Shown piece by piece: positions 20,204-27,178 of a stretch of 27,178 bases of DNA. The notes beneath the pieces were generated by a model. That model was not told where the DNA came from. It did not search any database and saw only the letters and a program-made list of their open reading frames with translations. The position numbers were made by a program, and so were the translations under genes. The DNA comes from Cylindrobasidium torrendii FP15055 ss-10 (lineage: Eukaryota; Basidiomycota; Agaricomycetes; Agaricales; Physalacriaceae). The DNA lies in contig KN880730.1 in assembly GCA_000934385.1 (NCBI GenBank), positions 1 to 27,178 of the forward strand. Direction: 5' to 3'. Position 1 is the stretch's first letter, and each line of letters begins with the position of its first letter.

Positions 20204-20989
20204 GGCATCCAGATGGTATCATGGGCGTAAGGAAGGAAGCGCCGGATCAATCGAGCCGGGGGAAGTCTTCCTTTCACCACCATCACCCTGATCGTTCTGC
20301 GAAGGATACATCTACAGTGACTGTCCCGACGATGCTCTTCGAGAACGGTTTGACGCGTGGATGTGCATTCCAGCCTGGGCAGAACCCTCCCGTTCATCGC
20401 AATCAACCCCTTGCAGCGGTCTCCGCTGAACTAAGGGCGTAGTGTTGACCATCGCGAGGAGAGATATGAAAAAGGAAATGCGAGCACCAAGAAAGAGGAT
20501 GGACGCAGTATTCACATTGAGTCCACAGAGCTGGACGCATGATGGGGCGACAAAAGCGAAGGTGCAGTGCAAAACGAACTCATGACCTGGAATGGACTCG
20601 AAGAACAAAACGTACCGCGCATCCTCGGAGAGAAGTTATGGATCAGTGAACTTATCTAATTGCGCATCTTGGTTACGCAGAGCGTCTTATGCCTTGAACT
20701 TAAACGACCGACCTCTCTCATTAGCGTAGGATTCACGACGCCTTCTTTTGTATGCCATTTCCTTCGCCTGGTATCCTTTCCTCATGCAGTGCACTGATGT
20801 GTTGGAGGAGGACGACTCGCAAAATATATGCATGTCAGACTTGTAGCAGTTCAGCCTAGCGAGATGATCGCTGAAATGATACAGGCTGAGAACGTACCTA
20901 GTATTCTTACTTCCAATCAACGTCCTTCGAGATTATTTGTGTTGCTCTCGTAGGACTCCTTCCAGTGCTCCTCGAAACTTGCTGGCATT
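20204..20989. other. Intergenic upstream of repeat-gene copy A
   Basis: Holds the presumed promoter of the gene at 18922-20203. Plus-strand 20828-20893 looks like a short exon (ATG to a GTACCT donor) with a matching TAG acceptor at 20951-20953, but the join is out of frame with copy A, so I do not annotate it as its first exon. Confidence 0.45.
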
Positions 20990-21062
20990 CATACGAGCCG
21001 GCGGCCTACCTGGGTCCAGCGATCACTTGCTTTCGACCACCATCATCAACGTCGACACGGCC

Positions 21063-22165
21063 ATGACTATCCTCCATCGCTCGCAGGATATTTCCACGCA
21101 TCCAAAATTTCACAAGAAGCTATTCCATCATAAGTTGCTCATGTTAGAAGATCCTTGGGTACGTTGATTATCCCAGGTCGTAAGTTGGCGCTCGCTTACT
21201 GTTTGTTAGATGCCCATCTTTGAATATAGCACTGGTCTACACTTCAACGAATTCAATGACGCAACAGACTGCTCAGAGAATCATATACCACGTGCGTGAC
21301 TCTCAATGTCCTTGGGCCTCTTACTTACACATGTACAAGTCCAGCGCCACATGGCTGATCCCATCAAGGAACTTCACTTCGCATTCATACCAACGAAATC
21401 GGTTCTCGAGGACATGTACGAGCTATTTGAGCGTAACAACATCGCTGCTCCAAACTGTCGTGTGCCCTTCTATACGGTAAGCCTCCTTAGCGCCACTGTA
21501 GCCAGTTTACTCATCTTATACAGGTCCAGTCTTTGGAGAACTGCGTCTGTACATTTGAAGTTCGAGAAGGATTTACTGAGCCTCTGTACACACGCCATCC
21601 TGTTACCGGCATTGTGACCGAACACATCTTTCCTTACCCTCAACTTCCTCTCTTCACCACCACTGCCCATCCCTGCGCCACCATCTTCCAAGCACACGAA
21701 TTTATTTACGGAAAGCCGTCTTTGACCAAGACCCGAATGGAGCACCCTCTTGTGGAGGTCATCCTGAAGAGTCTGTGTATATGGTGGTCGTCCATCCCTC
21801 GGCCGGATGAATGGCGGGCGCCTTCACCAACATCCAGCAATTGTCCATCGCTTACACACTCTTCGGACTCCGTCTCATCCGAAGAACTCTCGGAAGATGA
21901 CCGCCGAATCGCAGACTGGGTACAGGAGATGCAGTTAGTGTCTGGGGACGAGTTTGCAAGGGTAGACGTCCGCGCATACGCCAACGACGAGCCCGTCGTG
22001 CGATTCGAAGGAGTCACAATGGATGATGGAGATTGGCGCGAGCTTGCAGTGCGGACGCGACCCGAGCTTCGCTTGAAGTCGATACCAAAGAGAGCTCTAC
22101 GCTCGCGCGTGAAACTAGTGCGCCCAAGCATGATTCCTCGGAGGATACGCTCTGGGCGCCATTGA
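21063..22165 (+). CDS. Array gene copy A, unknown family (4 exons, start unresolved)
   Basis: Sequence shared with copies B and C begins near 21005 at cctacctggg. Exon 1 ends at 21158; later exons are 21210-21291, 21340-21476 and 21524-22165 (introns 51, 48, 47 nt). The frame is open upstream but has no ATG before the internal Met at 21063, where I place a minimal start (318 aa). The ATG that serves copy C is missing because the upstream sequence is unrelated. Intron 2 ends in an unusual AAG acceptor, conserved in all copies. Recognisable blocks are FHKKLFHHKLL, PIFEYSTGLHFNEF, ELHFAFIPTKSVLED, VTEHIFPYPQLPLF and AHPCATIFQA, then a Ser/Asp-rich linker and a basic C-terminus. A 1-nt deletion relative to copy B near 22158 ends the protein early with SGRH. 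The family is not recognised. Confidence 0.6.
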
Positions 22166-22277
22166 AGCTACTATGATTACCTATGTTCGAACTATGTGTA
22201 TTTACTTGCTTAGCTATCACAATGTACTATCACTTGTAACATTTCCTACGTTCTACACATCCATACTAAACACAGTA

Positions 22278-23494
22278 ATGAATATTAAGCCTTGGGAGGC
22301 TTCGCCTTTGGCTGTGGCTTCGATCCTACCTGGGTCCAACGATCACTTGCTTTCGACCACCATCATCAACGCCAACATGGCCATGGCTATCCTCCATCGC
22401 TCGCAGGATATTTCCACGCATCCAAAATTTCATAAGAAGCTATTCCATCATAAGTTGCTCATATTGCAAGATCCTTGGGTGCGCTGATTATCCTAGCTTG
22501 CATGGCGCATTGCTCACTATTTGTTAGATGCCCATCTTCGAATATAGCACTGGTCTTCACTTTAACGAGTTCAACGAAGCGACAGACTGTTCAGAGAATC
22601 ATATACCACGTGCGTTGCTTTCGCTACTCCTTGTCTCTTCCTGACACATATTCAAGTCCAACGCCACATGGCCAATCCCATCAAGCAACTTCACTTCGCG
22701 TTCATACCCACGAAATCAGTTCTTGAGGACATTCACGAGCTATTTGAGCGTAACAACATCGCCGCTCCGCACTGCCGTGTGCCCTTCTATACGGTATGCT
22801 TCCTCGACGCCAGTGTTGCCGGTTTACTCATCCTGCACAGGTTAAGTCTCTGGAAAACTGCGTCAGCACGTTCGAAGTTCGAGAAGGCTTCACCGATCCC
22901 CTCTACACACGCCATCCCGTTACCGGCATTGTAACTGAACACATCTTCCCATACCCGCAACTTCCTCTCTTCACCATGACTGCCCATCCCTGCGCCACCA
23001 TCTTCCAAGCATATGAGTTTATTGACGGAAAGCCGTCTCTGGCCCAGCCACGGATGGAGCACCCTCTTGTGAATGCCATTATCAAGAGTCTGTGTATTTG
23101 GCGGTCGTCCATCCCTCGGCCGGATGAATGGCGTGCGCCTTCACCAACATCCAGCGATTGTCCGTCGCTTACATACTCTTCGGACTCCGTCTCATCCAAA
23201 GCACTTTCGGAAGATGACCGCCGAATTGCAGACTGGGTACAGGAGATGCAATTAGTGTCTGGGGATGAGTTTGCAAGGGTAGACGTCCGCTCGTACGCCA
23301 ACGATGAACCCGTTGTGCGACTCGAAGGGGTGACTATGGACGATGGAGATTGGCGCGAGCTTGCAGTGCGGACGCGACCCGAGCTTCGCTTGAAGTCGAT
23401 ACCAAAGAGAGCTCTACGCTCGCGCGTGAAAGTAGTACGCCCAAGCAGAATTCCTCAGAGGATACGCTCTGGGCGGCCATTGAAGCTACGATGA
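22278..23494 (+). CDS. Array gene copy B, unknown family (357 aa, 4 exons)
   Basis: Exons are 22278-22478, 22528-22609, 22657-22793 and 22841-23494; introns 49, 47 and 47 nt. The first in-frame ATG (22278) lies upstream of the shared region, so the protein would begin MNIKPWEASPLAVAS before joining the common ILPGSND. Those extra residues come from the antisense strand of the D-like relic. The body matches copies A and C: EYSTGLHFNEFNEATDCSEN, HFAFIPTKSVLED, FEVREGF, HPVTGIVTEHIFPYP (166-180), AHPCATIFQA, then a Ser-rich acidic linker (about 240-270) and a basic end, RIRSGRPLKLR. All four exons stay open, and changes from copy A are spread over codons without nonsense mutations, which argues against a dead gene. 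I see no catalytic motif that I can name; HPVTG...EHIFP recalls an HNH-like pattern only faintly. Confidence 0.68.
22287..22322 (-). pseudogene. Relic of the 3' end of a second D-like gene
   Basis: On the minus strand this encodes KPQPKAKPPKA and a TAA stop. The same tail in gene D (24033-24070) reads KPEPKSKPPKA and ends in TAG. At DNA level the first 18 bases (aagccttgggaggcttcg) are identical and 33 of 36 match. The relic sits directly between the 3' flank of copy A and the first shared codon of copy B. The rest of this D copy is absent. Confidence 0.75.
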
Positions 23495-24032
23495 TTACCC
23501 ATGTTCGAACTATCTGTATTTACTTGCTTAGCTATCACAGTTATTTGTAGCATTTCCTACGTTCTGCACTGCACATTCATACTAAACACAGCAACGATTC
23601 ATTATGATCTTGCAGCGCCAAATACCGCACGAAGCAGAACTCATGTCGATCGAACTCGACTGATTATGTTGCCCGAAATTCAAGGCGACGACGTGCTGAG
23701 TATCCAGCGCGAGCCACACAATATGTTCGAACAGCAGGTTGCATTAGCCACAGGGTACAGTATGACAAAGAACGGACAGCTATGCAAACTGAGGAACACG
23801 AGTATAATAACGAAGGTGGGTAAGGAACGGAAGGACTCGATGCATCCAGGCAGAGAGTAAATAGTGGAAAACGATGCAAACGAGGGTGTGTAGTGGCAAT
23901 CAAGTACATACATAGATAATGACGAGGACTAAAGGGCAAGTATCTCACGAGGTAATGGGAATGATTAACGAGAATGAGTATCAAATGAGGACAAGGACGA
24001 GGCGTCCAGGGTTGAGTGAGACGACCGAACGT
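23495..24032. other. 3' flank of copy B and convergent spacer to gene D
   Basis: The first 105 bases or so match the 3' flank of copy A (22166-22281), showing that the duplicated unit includes the 3' untranslated region and ends near the motif catactaaacacag. The rest has no supported gene. Confidence 0.6.
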
Positions 24033-26024
24033 CTAAGCCTTGGGAGGCTTCGACTTTGGCTCCGGCTTCGGCTTCATCCTGTCAATGACCCTGCGGCTGC
24101 TGCTGGCAGCAGATGGAACGGGAATCTTGGAGGTGGATGGTCCCGGAATGCGAGAAGTGGACGGCGGGCGAAGCGCTGGCTGCGATGCATTGCGAGCCAC
24201 GGACTGGGCTGGGGCAGCTGGCTGCATCGACTTGGCCTGATATGGAGCGTTGGACGACAGTACGGTCTTGTTGGAAGGCATCTTGAATGCGAAGCCCGAT
24301 TTCGGCACTATTGAAGCGTTCGATGGCTTGTCCTTAATTGCGGCAGCTGGCTGAGGCGCCTTGGACTGCGCGGCACCTGGTGCCACTGAATGACGAGCCG
24401 CGACGGCCTGTTGACCCTTTGGAGGAGCTGCTGCAGGACGACCTTTTGGAGCGTCCCCTTTAGATCGAAGCATGGCCTTGAACGTATTCGCTACTTGAGG
24501 TGAGTCTCCGGATGAATTGTCCGGAGAGGACCCAACGAACGGGTTTGGAGAAGACGATTTGTGGGCATATGCATTGTCCACGGTCTTCCCCTTCTTGGTC
24601 GCCCGGTTGTCAGCATTAGACTCTCGGCCTCGCTTCGGAACGCGTGCAGCGGGTGTTGAGGTTGTCTGTGAAGCGACAAGTGTGTTGGATCCAATTGTAC
24701 GGGTTTTGAACTTCGAGGTTGGTTCTGAGTTCTGAGTGGAATTCATAGATTCGGAGTCACTGGCTTCTGGGACTCGCGGGAAAGCAGGGGCAACAAGCTT
24801 GTCCGAGGGTATTGCCTTCTTCTTTGGCTTCTTAGGCATGGTTGGCGTCAAGCCCTTCAAGACAAGCCGATCATTTCTGGCAGGTGCCTTTGAAACGATG
24901 TACGTGGGGTGGAGAACATCGACAAGATAGGAATTATCACGTTTAGAAAGCTTGTCAGGTGACATGATACAGCACTTCAGTGGCTTGTTACTGACAGAAC
25001 CTCGGCCTTTCAAGTCTCGCAGGGTAGAAATGTCATTGGGGTCGAGAACTCCCTTCTGCACCAGGTATTTCATCTCGTATGCGTCGATGGGGTCAAACCA
25101 GCCCAAGGCGGTTGCACGTTTCAACACTTCAGTAGACCACATATGGTCATCTGCAGGTATGCCGCAGGTGTCGAGCTCATTCTTGACCCGTTTGACGCGA
25201 AGAGCGATCACGAAACGAAGAAATTCGTTCCCGGGGGCGGTATGCGACTTGATGAGCGGCCGAGACTGATCACCTGCGCGCGTTCCAACGCAAATGTCAT
25301 TCTGGTAGTGTGGATCGTGAAGCTTGCGGCCCATTGGAACATATTCGAGATCGTAATGCACACCGGGCGGATATTTCTATGATGATTGGTCAAAATGGTA
25401 ACCTTCAGCGTAGCCGTTATTCGATAGACTCACGTCCCATACGTCAACGCGATCCGGAGAATTCACGGGCAACTTTGAATTGCGTTCGGCAATATCTAAA
25501 ATGTCATTGCATACCTCCTTCAAAGGACGACGCGCATAAAGGTGTGCATCGAAGTCATTGTGAGGGCCGACATCCACTGGTTAGCCGAGTTGTAAGTGAT
25601 AGATTGAATGAGTATACGAAATATACACACATTGGACTACGTTGGCGTAACTGTGAACATAAATCGACCTCCCGCACGAGCGCAAGTCTGTCCCTGTACG
25701 CAACAGAAAAGTCGACTCTGTGTGACCACCGAGGACATGGGCAAATGCAATGCGGCCATGCAGGTCCGGAGCACCAGTATCTGCACATTTATTGGGGTTT
25801 GGAGAGGCCTCCAGAACAGCATCTTTAACGCATTTGGGAAGAGAACCATCAACCTCCGCACGAGTGGCAAGCCGTTCAGGTGTTTCATTTTCCTTGCGAA
25901 AAATATCCTGGATTCGTGGCGCCTTTGGATAGTATTCCGGGTCTTCCTTTGCAATCCGTGAAGGACCTCGTCGCATAGGAGTTCCCCCGGGATTTGGTGT
26001 AGATGGCGTGGCAGTTGTGTTCAT
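24033..26024 (-). CDS. Gene D, unknown protein with disordered basic C-terminus (626 aa, 3 exons)
   Basis: Exons on the minus strand are 26024-25631, 25576-25434 and 25376-24033. Intron 1 (54 nt) has donor GTGTGT and branch CTAAC; intron 2 (57 nt) has donor GTGAGT and acceptor ATAG. The joins give NVVQ/LDVGPHNDFDAH and VWD/KYPPGVHYDLEYVP. The start is the ATG at 26024, MNTTATPSTPNPGGTPMRRG. Residues 1 to about 345 look folded and alpha/beta in character but match nothing I know. From about 350 on the protein is Ser/Pro/Ala/Lys-rich, with basic clusters PKKPKKK (360-366), PKRGRE (426-431) and KKGK (439-442) that could direct it to the nucleus, and it ends KPEPKSKPPKA. It is head-to-head with copy C (315-bp spacer) and tail-to-tail with copy B. 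A relic of a second D-like tail lies at 22287-22322. Confidence 0.72.
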
Positions 26025-26339
26025 GGAAATATAGAAGGTGAAGTTGATTACAGGTGGTAGTGGTGGTGGTAACAAAAGAAGTGAAAACGATCGGTTTAAG
26101 GTCTGCCTCGCGTGTTAAATAGTCAGATTTCGGCTCCGACACAGCGTGGAGATCGCGTTTGTTTTGATCTTTGTCGTCTTCCAAAATCAACAAAAGAGCC
26201 CCAGGAAGCACAGGAAACGCAAGGAAGTACAATCCATCGCGGGTTGAGTCATATTGTATCATGTGTGTACGACTGGGGCAATAAGTAAGTACTGTAGACT
26301 GCGCCTTGTCTTGTCACGTGTGCGGACTTTGTGTTCCGA
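26025..26339. promoter_or_regulatory. Likely bidirectional promoter between gene D and copy C
   Basis: Divergent starts at 26024 (minus) and 26340 (plus) leave 315 bases. A TCACGTG palindrome at 26314-26320 lies 20 bases before the copy C start. No other gene fits here. Confidence 0.45.
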
Positions 26340-27178
26340 ATGCCGATCCTACCTGGGTCCAACGATCACTTGCTTTCGACCACCATCATCGACATTGACA
26401 TGGCCATGGCTATTCTCCATCGCTCGCAAGATATTTCGACGCATCCAAAATTTCACAAGAAGCTATTTCATCATAAGTTGCTTATGTTAGAAGATCCTTG
26501 GGTGCGTTAATTACGCCAGCTTGTTTGGCGCATCACTCACAATTTGTTAGATGCCCATCTTCGAATACAGCACTGGTCTACACTTTAACGAATTCAATGA
26601 AGCAACAGACTGCTCAGAGAATCATATACCACGTACGTCGCTCTCAATACTCCTTGTCTCTTCCTGACACATACCCAAGTCCAACGCCACATGGCTGATC
26701 CCATCAAGGAACTTCACTTCGCATTCATACCAACGAAATCGGTTCTCGAGGACATGTACGAGCTATTTGAGCGTAACAACATCGCTGCTCCAAACTGTCG
26801 TGTGCCCTTCTATACGGTAAGCCTCCTTAGCGCCACTGTAGCCAGTTTACTCATCTTATACAGGTCCAGTCTTTGGAGAACTGCGTCTGTACATTTGAAG
26901 TTCGAGAAGGGTTTACTGAGCCTCTGTACACACGCCATCCTGTTACCAGCATTGTGACCGAACACATCTTCCCTTACCCTCAACTTCCTCTCTTCACCAC
27001 CACTGCCCACCCCTGCGCCACCATCTTCCAAGCACACGAATTCATTTACGGAAAGCCGTCTTTGACCAAGACCCGAATGGAGCACCCTCTTGTGGAGGTC
27101 ATCCTGAAGAGTCTGTGTATATGGTGGTCGTCCATCCCTCGGCCGGATGAATGGCGGGCGCCTTCACCAACATCCAGC
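26340..27178 (+). CDS. Array gene copy C, unknown family (partial, cut by window end)
   Basis: Exons are 26340-26501, 26551-26632, 26680-26816 and 26864 to beyond 27178, with introns of 49, 47 and 47 nt. This is the only copy whose shared region begins with its own ATG, MPILPGSNDHLLSTTII, so it probably represents the ancestral start. The visible part stays open: 232 complete codons to the window end. The 5' part (exons 1-2 and introns 1-2) groups with copy B by intron length and sequence. From about 26696 on it is nearly identical to copy A, with 5 differences in 488 bases and an identical third intron. The last exon would be expected to run about 330 bases past the window. Confidence 0.75.

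Noticed and set aside
20828..20953. Upstream exon for copy A (ATG at 20828, donor at 20894, acceptor at 20953)
   Set aside because: The splice signals are good, but the join is out of frame with the conserved copy A exon and soon meets a stop.
21600..21640. HNH-nuclease reading of HPVTG...EHIFPYP in the array genes
   Set aside because: Only a His and a loose hydrophobic context match. The rest of a beta-beta-alpha metal motif is not visible, so I assign no nuclease function.

Overview
The window looks like nuclear DNA of a basidiomycete fungus, most likely a mushroom-forming Agaricomycete. Nearly every convincing gene is split by introns of about 47-85 nt with GTRNGT-like donors, CTAAC/CTGAC branch points close to a YAG acceptor, and short exons. 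The recognisable proteins (a HAL4/SAT4-type kinase, cytochrome c, a MYND zinc-finger protein, an aminoglycoside-phosphotransferase-like protein) all suit that group. I found no prokaryotic, organellar, rRNA, tRNA or CRISPR features. Exon joins are my own readings from reading frame and splice signals, without transcript evidence.

Layout. (1) 1-6106: a large inverted duplication. Two arms of about 930 bp carry the same unknown two-exon gene, pointing inward, around a 4.2 kb core that holds a four-exon HAL4/SAT4-type protein kinase (minus strand, 554 aa). (2) 6564-8734: an acidic protein of unknown function (minus, four exons) and a small protein with two zinc-finger-like motifs (plus). (3) 10051-12491: two tandem paralogues of an unrecognised family; the first has lost the middle of the protein. 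(4) 12900-14464: a MYND-finger protein whose start lies in a 10-nt first exon. (5) 15180-16372: an APH-like pseudokinase candidate. (6) 17181-17713: cytochrome c in five exons, the best-supported gene here. (7) 18922-20203: an uncharacterised fungal protein with an Asp...Glu-x-Lys signature (minus strand).

(8) 20990-27178 is the most dynamic part. It has three copies (A, B, C) of one unrecognised four-exon gene on the plus strand, with a 626-aa unknown gene (D) on the minus strand between B and C. Copy B starts inside a leftover 36-bp tail of a second D-like gene, so its N-terminus is probably read from antisense D sequence. Copy C is a mosaic: its 5' half resembles B and its 3' half is almost identical to A. 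Copy A has no obvious start codon and has a 1-nt deletion near its end. Together these point to an alternating gene/D array that has been reshaped by deletion and gene conversion.

No single operon-like system is visible. Shared regulation is hinted at only by TCACGTG palindromes upstream of both inverted-arm genes, the acidic-protein gene, cytochrome c and copy C. The A/B/C-D array and the 10-12 kb paralogue pair are the best candidates for undescribed biology.
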